This document shows, one piece after another, positions 54,322 to 62,545 of a DNA stretch of 64,000 nt. Position 1 is the stretch's first letter. Each line of letters begins with the position of its first letter. Below the pieces are notes generated by a model, which saw nothing but the letters and a program-made list of their open reading frames with translations, had not been told where the DNA came from and did not search any database. The stretch is from Winslowiella iniecta. Its GTDB lineage: Bacteria; Pseudomonadota; Gammaproteobacteria; Enterobacterales; Enterobacteriaceae. The position numbers were made by a program, and so were the translations under genes. The stretch is from contig NZ_JRXE01000010.1 of assembly GCF_001267535.1 (NCBI RefSeq), positions 19,302 through 83,301 on the forward strand. The letters run 5' to 3'.

Positions 54322-55098
54322 ATGACTGAGGAAAGAACTTTGAAAACATTATTGCTCGCCGCAGGCGTTGGCAGCCGGTTAGGAACCTTGACGAATAACG
54401 TACACAAGTCATTACTGAAAATTAATGATGAGCATACAATACTGGACTATCAGTTACGCACCCTGGAGCGCGCAGGGCTAAATGATATTAATATTGTTGT
54501 CGGGCATTGTGCTGAGTCAGTAGCAGATAAATGTCAACAATACGCTGACTCGCATAATATCCGGTTAATCCACAATGACTCCTATCGGTCTAAAAACATC
54601 GACTGGAGCGTTTACCTTGGCCTGAACGCTATTGAAGATGATATCATCTATATCGAAGGCGATATGGTCTTACATTCTGAAATACTCTCGAAGCTGAAAA
54701 CCTCAACGGCAGATATCTGCTTGATTATCGATAAAAGGCCCAAGAGTCAATGTGTTGATACTGTTGTCCGCATTGACCCGGAAACAAAAGCATTATCAAT
54801 CGATGTTAAGGAACATGGCTTTCATACTGATTCCTCAATTGAAAATTCAATTGGTGAATTTGTCTGTGCGATAAAAATAAGCAATACGGCGCGTAAGTTA
54901 CTTTTAAAGAGACTGCAAGATTTCAGCTTTGATGGAATTATTAAGTTTTATAACGCGATAAATGATATTTTACCTGAAGTGACTTTCAGTTATCACGAAA
55001 CCTTTGATTTTGAGTGGGTAGAGGTGGATAATTTACAGGACCTTGAAAGAGCTAAGCACCTGTCCACGCAGACTAACTTTGGTTTAAGCAAAGGCTGA
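54322..55098 (+). CDS. Phosphonate/phosphocholine-type cytidylyltransferase
   Basis: The 258-residue NTP transferase has the nucleotide loop LLLAAGVGSRLGTLTNNVHKSLLKI, ILDYQLRTLERAGLNDI and IYIEGDMVLH for metal binding. The NDSYRSKNIDWSVYLGL block is like LicC and PntC enzymes, which make CDP-choline and CMP-2-aminoethylphosphonate. It would activate a phosphonate with CTP. In AepX-type proteins the same domain is fused to PEP mutase. The next gene is a CDP-alcohol transferase, the expected partner. Confidence 0.87.
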   Translation: MTEERTLKTLLLAAGVGSRLGTLTNNVHKSLLKINDEHTILDYQLRTLERAGLNDINIVVGHCAESVADKCQQYADSHNIRLIHNDSYRSKNIDWSVYLGLNAIEDDIIYIEGDMVLHSEILSKLKTSTADICLIIDKRPKSQCVDTVVRIDPETKALSIDVKEHGFHTDSSIENSIGEFVCAIKISNTARKLLLKRLQDFSFDGIIKFYNAINDILPEVTFSYHETFDFEWVEVDNLQDLERAKHLSTQTNFGLSKG

Positions 55099-55103
55099 AA
55101 TGA

Positions 55104-55847
55104 ATGAGCGTTGAATATAATCAGGTCAAAGCGCCCCTGTTGACTCCGAACCAAATTACTTTGTTACGTTTCGTACTAACGATAATACTCTTCGTGATTT
55201 GGCAAAGTTTTTCATTATCTTTCCTCCAGAAAACAATAATATGTGTCATCTTTGCCGCGATCTTTATACTGGATAACATTGATGGCATTGTTGCCAGAAA
55301 GTATTCTTTGATGTCTCTGTCAGGGCACTACTTTGATGCGGCCGTCGATGTAATAACTTATTTTCTCCTTGCTTTTATTTTACAAAGTGAAGGGATTCTC
55401 CCTGGCTTTTTTATCGCCTTAATGTTGATTAGGGAAGTTTTCGTTGTATATATTAAAGCTTACCTGGCAGAGACTGGAATGCATGTGTCGACATCATCCA
55501 TTGCTGTTGTAAAGTGTGAATTGATAGGCATTCCTATGGCATTTCTTTACATCATATTTACGGGTGAAAGTGCAAGTCAGTATTTATTTATCTCTCTGAT
55601 ATTTATATACTTTTTGACATTAAAGCTGTGGTATGAAATAACGAATAAACAGCATATGATTTTGATTCTGACAGCATTGTTACCCGTGCTGATCTACCCA
55701 GCAGTAGATGAGTCTGTTTCTGTTGGCAACTGGTATCTTTACAGCTATATGCTAATAGCTATAGTGTTTTCTTATTTTTCAGCATTTGGCTATTTTAGAC
55801 TGTTCCTCTTAAAAAATAACACTCATCAGGATAATTATGAACAATAA
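55104..55847 (+). CDS. CDP-alcohol phosphatidyltransferase-family membrane enzyme
   Basis: The 247-residue membrane protein has about six helices and the complete signature D-G-x2-A-R-x8-G-x3-D-x3-D (NIDGIVARKY, then GHYFDAAVDV) around residues 59-81. Members transfer a phospho-alcohol from CDP-alcohol to an acceptor alcohol. With a CMP-phosphonate donor it could build a phosphonolipid or a phosphonate ester of a small alcohol. It follows the cytidylyltransferase by 5 bases and overlaps the SDR gene by 11. Confidence 0.88.
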   Translation: MSVEYNQVKAPLLTPNQITLLRFVLTIILFVIWQSFSLSFLQKTIICVIFAAIFILDNIDGIVARKYSLMSLSGHYFDAAVDVITYFLLAFILQSEGILPGFFIALMLIREVFVVYIKAYLAETGMHVSTSSIAVVKCELIGIPMAFLYIIFTGESASQYLFISLIFIYFLTLKLWYEITNKQHMILILTALLPVLIYPAVDESVSVGNWYLYSYMLIAIVFSYFSAFGYFRLFLLKNNTHQDNYEQ

Positions 55848-56586
55848 AGTATTATTAGTGACAGGCTCTGGTCGGGGTATTGGAGCGGCTACTGCGTTAC
55901 TGGCGGCAAAGCAAGGTTATTCGGTATGTATAAATTATTTAAACGATGAGAAATCTGCATTTAGCGTCCGTGATGAGATTTTGAAACAGGGTGGAAAATG
56001 TATCGCCTTGCAGGCGGATGTATCAAATGAGCAACAGGTTAAACAGGTCTTTGATGATATCGATACCCAGCTGGGCGTCATTACCCACCTGGTCAATAAT
56101 GTTGGGATCTTAAAGCAGAAAATGCCCATGATTGAGATGGATGGAGAACGATTCCAACAGGTACTGTTGACGAATGTCATGAGCCATTTTTATTGCTCAC
56201 GTGAAGCGATAAAACGTATGTCGCTTTCCAGAGGAGGCGCTGGCGGTTCAATTGTTAATGTTTCATCCGGCGCATCGAGAAGCGGCTCTCCTTTTGAATA
56301 TATTGATTATGCAGCCTCGAAAGGCGCTGTTGACACCTTTACCACAGGACTGTCTAAAGAGGTCGCTGCTGACGGTATCCGGGTCAACTGCGTCCGTCCG
56401 GGAGGCATTTACACCGATATCCATGCTGATGGAGGCGAAGCTTTAAGAGTTGACCGCATTGCAAAGAACTTCCCGATGAAAAGAGGGGGGAGACCTGAAG
56501 AGGTTGCAAATGCAATTCTTTGGCTACTCAGTGACGAAGCGTCATTCGTTACTGGAAGTTTTACAGACTTGTGCGGTGGTGTGTAA
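55837..56586 (+). CDS. SDR-family oxidoreductase (FabG-like)
   Basis: The 249-residue protein has the cofactor motif VTGSGRGIGAATAL, LVNNVGIL around residue 87, Ser in IVNVSSGASR and the catalytic YAASKGA. Ending GSFTDLCGGV is the usual SDR tail. The NNVG in place of NNAG is minor. It could reduce phosphonoacetaldehyde or oxidise a hydroxylated intermediate made by the oxygenases. Confidence 0.86.
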   Translation: MNNKVLLVTGSGRGIGAATALLAAKQGYSVCINYLNDEKSAFSVRDEILKQGGKCIALQADVSNEQQVKQVFDDIDTQLGVITHLVNNVGILKQKMPMIEMDGERFQQVLLTNVMSHFYCSREAIKRMSLSRGGAGGSIVNVSSGASRSGSPFEYIDYAASKGAVDTFTTGLSKEVAADGIRVNCVRPGGIYTDIHADGGEALRVDRIAKNFPMKRGGRPEEVANAILWLLSDEASFVTGSFTDLCGGV

Positions 56587-56587
56587 A

Positions 56588-57385
56588 TTGGAAACTCACC
56601 TGGCGACCATCCTGGATGAAATATCCAGAAGATATCGTTTTTGCCTGGATGTGATTGAACAATTGGCTGGCTATCAAAAGCAGCAAGCGGTTTATCCGAT
56701 GGAAATAGTCTTAAAAGCGGATTCAAGCCCGGTATCGATAATCGATATTAATACTGAACGCCAATTTCGCACGCTATTGCAGCGCGATTTTGCGACCGAT
56801 AGCGTTCAAGGCGAAGAGTTAGGTGCTACTGAATTATCGGATTTTAACTGGGTTATCGATCCCATTGATGGCACCAGGAAATTTATCAGGGGCATTCCCA
56901 CCTGGGGAATTTCAATTGCTTTAGAGTACCAGTCTAAAGTCGTCGTTGCTGCAATAGCCGTCCCATCCACCGGTGATGTCTGGTCCGCTATCTATCAGGG
57001 AGGGGCATTTAAAAATGGAGAAAGGATAAAAGTAAGCACAATATCAGACATCAAAGAGTCTTATATTACTACGTCAGCCAGAAAATATTTTCTGGAGATA
57101 GACCAACAGATGTGTTACGACAATATCCATGCTCATTCATTACATGATCCTGGATTTTTGGATGTTTATAGTTTCGCTATGTTATGTGATGGAAGAATTG
57201 ATGGGATCGTCTCCTGTCAGGATAATTGGTGGGATATCGCTGCCGCAACACTTATCCTGACGGAGGCGGGGGGCAGCTATAGCTTTTCTTCACATCATGA
57301 TCGACCAAATGACGGCGTTAACTATTTTACTAATGGCAAGATACATCGAAAAGTCGCTTCAATTATTAAGGATATCACAAAATGA
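56588..57385 (+). CDS. Inositol monophosphatase-family phosphatase
   Basis: The chosen start is the TTG at 56588, just after the SDR stop; it gives 265 residues. The family metal site is present: Glu76-Glu77 (VQGEELG), D91-P-I-D94-G-T (VIDPIDGTRKFIRG) and the C-terminal DNWWDIAAATLILTEAGG. Such enzymes remove phosphate from inositol phosphate, PAP or histidinol phosphate. Here it could dephosphorylate an intermediate or a nucleotide by-product. It overlaps the next gene by 4 bases. An earlier ATG at 56504 lies inside the SDR gene. Confidence 0.85.
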   Translation: METHLATILDEISRRYRFCLDVIEQLAGYQKQQAVYPMEIVLKADSSPVSIIDINTERQFRTLLQRDFATDSVQGEELGATELSDFNWVIDPIDGTRKFIRGIPTWGISIALEYQSKVVVAAIAVPSTGDVWSAIYQGGAFKNGERIKVSTISDIKESYITTSARKYFLEIDQQMCYDNIHAHSLHDPGFLDVYSFAMLCDGRIDGIVSCQDNWWDIAAATLILTEAGGSYSFSSHHDRPNDGVNYFTNGKIHRKVASIIKDITK

Positions 57386-57957
57386 AAACTTGCGTTTTGA
57401 TAACCACAGCCAGAGAAGAGCAGGCCAATGCTATTTATTCAATTACCAACGACTTCTTTGATGTGAAATTATTTTCAACACATGGTTGGGATAATAAAGA
57501 GGTTACGCAAGAGTTAGAAGATACCCTTTTATCAGGAGAAGTTGATTATTTATTCAGTTTTTGTTGTCCACTTATTGTTCCTCAATATCTTCTCGACAGT
57601 GTTCGTTATCTGTGTGTGAACTTCCATCCTTCCCCACCAGAATATCCTGGTGTTAAAGGTGCTTACCGGGCATGCTGGGATAAAAAAAATGAGTTTGGCG
57701 TGACTGCACATGTAATGGAAGAAAAAGTGGATACCGGTAAAATCCTAAAAGTTAACCGTTTCCCGATCTTAAATAATAATCTTCCTGACGCGCTAACTCT
57801 CGATTCTTTTAAATATAGTATTGATTTATATCAAGAAGTTATTCGTGATATCGCGCAAAACAAATCATTTAACAGCAATGAACAGTGGTCAAATTTTACC
57901 ATGACGCGAAAAAAATTCGAGGCATTGCATCAAGAACGTAAAAGCAATGAAGTATAA
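57382..57957 (+). CDS. Formyltransferase-fold protein
   Basis: The 191-residue protein has the N-terminal domain of 10-formyltetrahydrofolate-dependent formyltransferases. All three catalytic positions are there: Asn80-x-His82 (CVNFHPSPPEYPG) and Asp117 (VMEEKVDTGKIL). It lacks the C-terminal Met-tRNA binding domain of Fmt. N-formylation of an amine is the likely activity; hydrolysis cannot be excluded. Fosmidomycin is a known N-formyl phosphonate, so such a step has precedent. Confidence 0.83.
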   Translation: MKTCVLITTAREEQANAIYSITNDFFDVKLFSTHGWDNKEVTQELEDTLLSGEVDYLFSFCCPLIVPQYLLDSVRYLCVNFHPSPPEYPGVKGAYRACWDKKNEFGVTAHVMEEKVDTGKILKVNRFPILNNNLPDALTLDSFKYSIDLYQEVIRDIAQNKSFNSNEQWSNFTMTRKKFEALHQERKSNEV

Positions 57958-57972
57958 CCAAACGAGTGAATC

Positions 57973-59103
57973 ATGATATCCCCAATCGAATTTTTAAAAG
58001 AACTCAAAGAAAATAATATTGATACCTATTATGGTGTTCCCGATTCATTGTTAAAAAGCTTAGGGGATGCAATAAATGATTCAGTTCTGGTCAGTAACCA
58101 CAGTATTACTCCTAATGAAGGTATTGCCGTCTCCAGGGCAATTGGTTATTTTTCTGCCACAAGGCAACTTCCGGTTGTCTACATGCAAAATTCGGGTCTG
58201 GGGAACGCGGTAAACCCTCTGCTTTCTTTAGCAGACCCTCAGGTCTATGGCGTGCCAATGCTAATTATTGTCGGGTGGCGAGGAGAAATTGTTGGTCAGG
58301 ACCAAATTGCTGATGAGCCACAACATCGAAAACAGGGTCGTGTCACCATCGATCTTATTCATTCTATGGGATATAACTATTTCGTTGTGGATAAAGATAG
58401 TTGTTATAAAACAATTGTTTGTGAAAGTGTTGCTCTCGCCAGGCAGAAGCAGGAGCCTGTTTTTTTAGTAGTGCGCAAAGATACATTTTCTGCTCACAAC
58501 TCAAGTTCGCCTAAAAATCGATTCAAAATGAATCGGGAAGAAGCTATAAAAAATGTATTAACCTTGTTACCTGATGACTGCATTTCTGTGGCAACCACAG
58601 GGAAAACAGGGAGAGAAATATTTGAATTGAGACAATCCCTGAATATGCCTCATCACACTGATTTTTTATGTGTCGGCGGTATGGGCCACGCGTCGAGCAT
58701 TGCAGCTGAAATTGCTCGTTACAAACCTGAAAGATCTGTTGTGTGTTTTGACGGCGATGGCGCAGCGCTGATGCATTTAGCTTCAATGCAGCATGCCGCT
58801 TCCCAGAAAAATTTTTTACATATTATCTTAAATAATTGTGCTCACGAGTCTGTTGGCGGGCAAAGTACCTCATTCGATGAACTCGATGCCGCTTCGCTGG
58901 CCAGAAGTTTTGGTTATGCTAAGTTTGCCTATATCACTGAAAAAGACGAATTATGCAGAGAGACAACAAATTTCTTCCACACTCAACAGTCTACATTGTT
59001 CATAATCGGCTGCAAAATTGGCAGCAGGGATGATCTGGGCAGACCGACCACACCTGCCAGAGAGCAATATGCAGCGTTCACCAATTTTGTTAATAGTAAA
59101 TAG
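57973..59103 (+). CDS. ppd: Phosphonopyruvate decarboxylase (Ppd)
   Basis: The 376-residue thiamine-diphosphate enzyme begins with FLKELKENNIDTYYGVPDSLLKSLGDAI, has NEGIAVSRAIGYF with the catalytic Glu, and YMQNSGLGNAVNPLLSL. The ThDP motif runs from GDGAALMHLASMQHA to IILNNCAHESVGGQST. All are Ppd landmarks. It converts phosphonopyruvate to phosphonoacetaldehyde, pulling the unfavourable mutase reaction forward. It is near the end of the transcript, ten genes away from pepM. Confidence 0.94.
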   Translation: MISPIEFLKELKENNIDTYYGVPDSLLKSLGDAINDSVLVSNHSITPNEGIAVSRAIGYFSATRQLPVVYMQNSGLGNAVNPLLSLADPQVYGVPMLIIVGWRGEIVGQDQIADEPQHRKQGRVTIDLIHSMGYNYFVVDKDSCYKTIVCESVALARQKQEPVFLVVRKDTFSAHNSSSPKNRFKMNREEAIKNVLTLLPDDCISVATTGKTGREIFELRQSLNMPHHTDFLCVGGMGHASSIAAEIARYKPERSVVCFDGDGAALMHLASMQHAASQKNFLHIILNNCAHESVGGQSTSFDELDAASLARSFGYAKFAYITEKDELCRETTNFFHTQQSTLFIIGCKIGSRDDLGRPTTPAREQYAAFTNFVNSK

Positions 59104-59201
59104 CACTCGGGATTAATCTTTCTCGTGAGTTTTTCATTGGTGCTGACTTCGATGTCGCTGAATGGATAAGAATGTAACTTAGGGTTTGCCCGGAGGTAAA
59201 A

Positions 59202-61133
59202 TTGAAAGATGTAATAATCGTGGTATCCAGAAATGACTATACCTCTTTACTCAAAGATGGGGAGTTGATTGGCTCCCTGAAAGGGAAAAATATCATTTAT
59301 ATTTTTTCTGTAAAATGCTCTGTTATACCCCATAACACACATTTCGAAGAACTCCACCTTATCGATATTGTAAATTCAGAGGACTACCTCACGGCGTTAT
59401 TAAAATCTATTAGTTGCCGTTACAATATTACAGACATTGTTTCTACTGGCGAAGAAGATTTGTCACCGGCGGCCTATGCCAGGCAAGCTCTTCACCTCAA
59501 TGGGTTGCAGGTTGAACAGTCAAAGTTATATCGAAATAAAATTTTAATGAAACAACGATTAACTTCTACGACAATAAGGCTACCGCAATACTCGCCCGCA
59601 TCAGAGATAAACACGTTAACTGATATGCTGGCGACCTTTGGAAAAATCATTATTAAGCCGAAGGATGGTTACTCTTCCAAAGGTATCACCATCGTATCAA
59701 CCGCTCCCGAGCTGAATCAATTTCTGTCAGAACAGAGTGATTTTCTTGGTCAATTTATCGCGGAAGAGTTTATTGACTCAGAGATGTATCACCTGGATGC
59801 AGTGGTATCCGGCGGAGAAATTCTGTTTTCTACTCTTGGCAGATATCATCAACCCTTAGTGAACTTCAGCAGTAGTCAGTGGTTAGTCTCATCTGTCACC
59901 AATCAAGCTTCGGCATTACATGAGAAAGCTAAACAAGTATTACGTGAAGTTTTAAATCATTTTGAGACTGACAAAGGTGTTTTCCACTTTGAATTTTTTT
60001 CAGATGGTGACAATGTCATATTTTGTGAAATTGCAATGCGGCCAGCAGGAGGAGGTATTTCTGAGGCGATATATGAAACTTGGGGGATTCATCTTCATGA
60101 GATTAATGTCCAGCTTCAATTAAATATTCCGGTTACTCTTCCAGTCGTGGAGGACAGACACTCCTCTATTATCTTAATGATGAGTCAGCAGCAAGGTGTT
60201 ATAACTAACTTACTGAATGAGGACTTTCTTGAAGAGAACGCATATAAAGTCTTAAAGCGAAAATCCATAGGTGATAAAGTCTCACCTGCTCAGTTCAGTT
60301 CGGACAGTATTCTCAATGTGGTTGCTGTCAGTGATAATGCTCAGGATCTGGAAGATTCTGTCAGGAAAATCACCTCTAAGACTTATTACCAAATAGAAGC
60401 AGCAATCAAAGACGTTAATATTGATAATGTGCCACAGAAAGAGTCGTTTACGATTGTTCGTGTGATACCACATGATAAATCCTCATTCACGCAGGGGTTA
60501 ATTATCGATGGTGAACACATTATTGAGTCCACCGGGTTATATAAAAAATCCAGAATCAACATTCTCGAAGCATCAAGTGGCAAGTTGGTAAGGTCTAAGG
60601 ATTTGCCTGAAGATCTGTGGGGTGAAGGATTAACCAAGGTTGATGGAAAGTACTATGCGCTCACTTTTAAAGAACAAAAAGTGATGGTACTGGATCCCAC
60701 CAATCTGAATACTCTGAATACATTCAGCTATGAGGGAGAGGGGTGGGGTTTAACGACCGATGGTAAAAACCTTGTAATGAGTGATGGTAGTGACGAAATC
60801 ACCTTTCGCGATCCGGTTGATTTTTCGGTTATAAAAACTATCCATGTCACTTTCAATGGCAAAAAAATAGCCAAGATTAATGAGCTTCAATGGATAAAGG
60901 GTTTGATATACGCCAATGTCTGGTATACGGATATTATCTTAGTGATCAACCCTGAAGACGGTAAGGTCGTTAAATGGATTGATATGGCGGGTATTCAGTT
61001 CAACCTCGATCATTTTGACAAGAATACCAATACGCTTAATGGTATCGCTTATGATGATGTTAACGATAAGCTTTATGTCACAGGCAAAAACTGGTCTAAC
61101 ATCTTTGAAGTAAAATTCACTACAGATACCTGA
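59202..61133 (+). CDS. ATP-grasp ligase fused to glutaminyl cyclase
   Basis: The 643-residue protein starts at a TTG with CGGAGGT before it. Residues 1 to about 410 are an ATP-grasp enzyme: Lys152/Lys154 (IIIKPKDGYSSKGITIV), Glu264 (VFHFEFFSDG) and E276-x3-R280 (CEIAMRPAGGG). Residues 414-643 are a complete plant/bacterial-type glutamine cyclotransferase propeller: HDKSSFTQGL, ESTGLYKKSRIN, LWGEGLTKV, EGWGLTTDGKNLVMSDGS, NELQWIKGLIYANVWYTD, LNGIAYDD and VTGKNWSNIFEV. No signal peptide is seen, whereas free cyclases of this type are usually exported. The fusion suggests ligation of Gln or Glu to an amine and then pyroglutamate formation. It ends the transcript. Confidence 0.9.
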   Translation: MKDVIIVVSRNDYTSLLKDGELIGSLKGKNIIYIFSVKCSVIPHNTHFEELHLIDIVNSEDYLTALLKSISCRYNITDIVSTGEEDLSPAAYARQALHLNGLQVEQSKLYRNKILMKQRLTSTTIRLPQYSPASEINTLTDMLATFGKIIIKPKDGYSSKGITIVSTAPELNQFLSEQSDFLGQFIAEEFIDSEMYHLDAVVSGGEILFSTLGRYHQPLVNFSSSQWLVSSVTNQASALHEKAKQVLREVLNHFETDKGVFHFEFFSDGDNVIFCEIAMRPAGGGISEAIYETWGIHLHEINVQLQLNIPVTLPVVEDRHSSIILMMSQQQGVITNLLNEDFLEENAYKVLKRKSIGDKVSPAQFSSDSILNVVAVSDNAQDLEDSVRKITSKTYYQIEAAIKDVNIDNVPQKESFTIVRVIPHDKSSFTQGLIIDGEHIIESTGLYKKSRINILEASSGKLVRSKDLPEDLWGEGLTKVDGKYYALTFKEQKVMVLDPTNLNTLNTFSYEGEGWGLTTDGKNLVMSDGSDEITFRDPVDFSVIKTIHVTFNGKKIAKINELQWIKGLIYANVWYTDIILVINPEDGKVVKWIDMAGIQFNLDHFDKNTNTLNGIAYDDVNDKLYVTGKNWSNIFEVKFTTDT

Positions 61134-61435
61134 CTGACGACGTCAGGCTGATTCCGCTGAGGGAAAATTATCCACTGATACTTAAATATCAGGTGTCAGC
61201 GGTTTTAGTCTTGTGATGCAGACAGCCGGGCGTGCTATCAGGTAAAGCACTGAGTAGATTATTTGCTCAGGTCGATGGAACCTTATCTTGCAGGCAGAAA
61301 CAGGCTGCTAAGCAGTTGGCCGGATTGCTCTGGTAAAATGCCGCCGAAAAACGAACGGCATCCTGAATATTTAATAAGCATACTCAGGCATGGCAGCGCA
61401 AAACTATCAGATCCGCTGCCGTCTTCTGTTCGTCC
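61134..61435. other. Border region after the phosphonate cluster
   Basis: CCTGAC-N7-GTCAGG at 61129-61147 overlaps the last stop codon and may be a weak terminator. The rest of the 300 bases holds no recognisable gene. Confidence 0.45.
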
Positions 61436-62545
61436 TCAAGCCGGTTTTACCTCGTCCGGCAAACGGAAGCGATAAACCGACCAGGGGGCATGCGTGTTGT
61501 CTTCGCCCTGATTGTGCGGACTGAGGTATTCAATCTGCGGAGCAGGGATATATATCCATCCCTGCGATATCACTAACGCATCCGGCGTCACCAGCCGCTC
61601 GTCCTGAATCAGTGTTTCCCTCGAACCATCGGGTTTAAGACGATCAATTGAGCGTTTCTCGACATTCGACAAGTAAATATTGCCCTCTGCGTCAATCGCC
61701 GAACCGCCGATTGACGGGATATCTGCCACTTTCTCAATCCGCTTTTCCAGCGCATTGTCATCCATTGACTGGTCGCACAAATACCTGGTACGAATACGGT
61801 AAAGTGGACCGGCTGGCGTTGCGTAATACAACCAGACGCCATCGGCAGTGACTTCAATTACGTCACTGTGCACGGCCGGTTTTTTTCCCTCAGCATCCAT
61901 CAATACCCGTCCCTTAAACCCTTTTTGCACCAAATTATCGGGTTTACGCAATAACAGGGATGACGCCACTCTTCGGATAGTCTTACCGGTTTTCAAATCA
62001 TAAATGATGATGCCACCAAGGCCGGAGTCGGTGATGTAGATCAGATCGCCATGAATCCGCAGATCATTGGGTGCGCCACCTTCCGGAAGCGATTTTTCAT
62101 CAAAGCGGATCAACTTTTTCACCTCACCCGACCGGATGTCGAACGCCACCAGTTTAGCTGCCCCCGCTCCCGGTTTATCCCCCTGAGGGGCACCCTGATC
62201 GACGACCCACAGCAAATTGTTGTCGAAAATGTGGCAGGCGTTGACGTTCACCAGGGTATTTATACCGTCATCACCCGCTTGCCAGTTATTCCAGTGATTG
62301 CCGGGAAACGCCACCAGACCTTGCTCCGTTAAGCGGGCTAGCGCTGGTGAATCGAAGTGTCCAGTAAAGCGTGGCAGGTTAACAAAGTACGAACCCTGGG
62401 CGGAGACGGCAACACCGTTAACCAGCCACGGCGAGGTGATAACAGATTGCAGAGTGGGTTGCATAGTCGATTGCGCAAATGAAAACACCGGATGTGTGAG
62501 GCATAAAGCGGCCAGACTGCCGCTGATAAATTCTCTTCGCTGCAT
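61436..62545 (-). CDS. Yellow/major royal jelly-type propeller protein with Tat signal
   Basis: The 369-residue protein begins MQRREFISGSLAALCLTHPVFSFAQ, a twin-arginine signal with likely cleavage after FAQ or nearby. The mature part is a six-bladed propeller of the MRJP/yellow family: GINTLVNVNACHIFDNNLLWVVDQG, PNDLRIHGDLIYITDSG and HSDVIEVTADGVWLYYATPAGPLYRI. Related SMP-30 proteins are lactonases. Periplasmic location is well supported; the activity is not known. Confidence 0.8.
   Translation of the reverse strand: MQRREFISGSLAALCLTHPVFSFAQSTMQPTLQSVITSPWLVNGVAVSAQGSYFVNLPRFTGHFDSPALARLTEQGLVAFPGNHWNNWQAGDDGINTLVNVNACHIFDNNLLWVVDQGAPQGDKPGAGAAKLVAFDIRSGEVKKLIRFDEKSLPEGGAPNDLRIHGDLIYITDSGLGGIIIYDLKTGKTIRRVASSLLLRKPDNLVQKGFKGRVLMDAEGKKPAVHSDVIEVTADGVWLYYATPAGPLYRIRTRYLCDQSMDDNALEKRIEKVADIPSIGGSAIDAEGNIYLSNVEKRSIDRLKPDGSRETLIQDERLVTPDALVISQGWIYIPAPQIEYLSPHNQGEDNTHAPWSVYRFRLPDEVKPA

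Noticed and set aside
44474-61133. Identity with the pantaphos (HiVir) cluster of Pantoea
   Set aside because: Pantaphos synthesis needs a phosphonomethylmalate synthase and aconitase/isomerase-type genes. Neither is here, while Ppd, CDP-alcohol transferase and glutaminyl cyclase are present instead.
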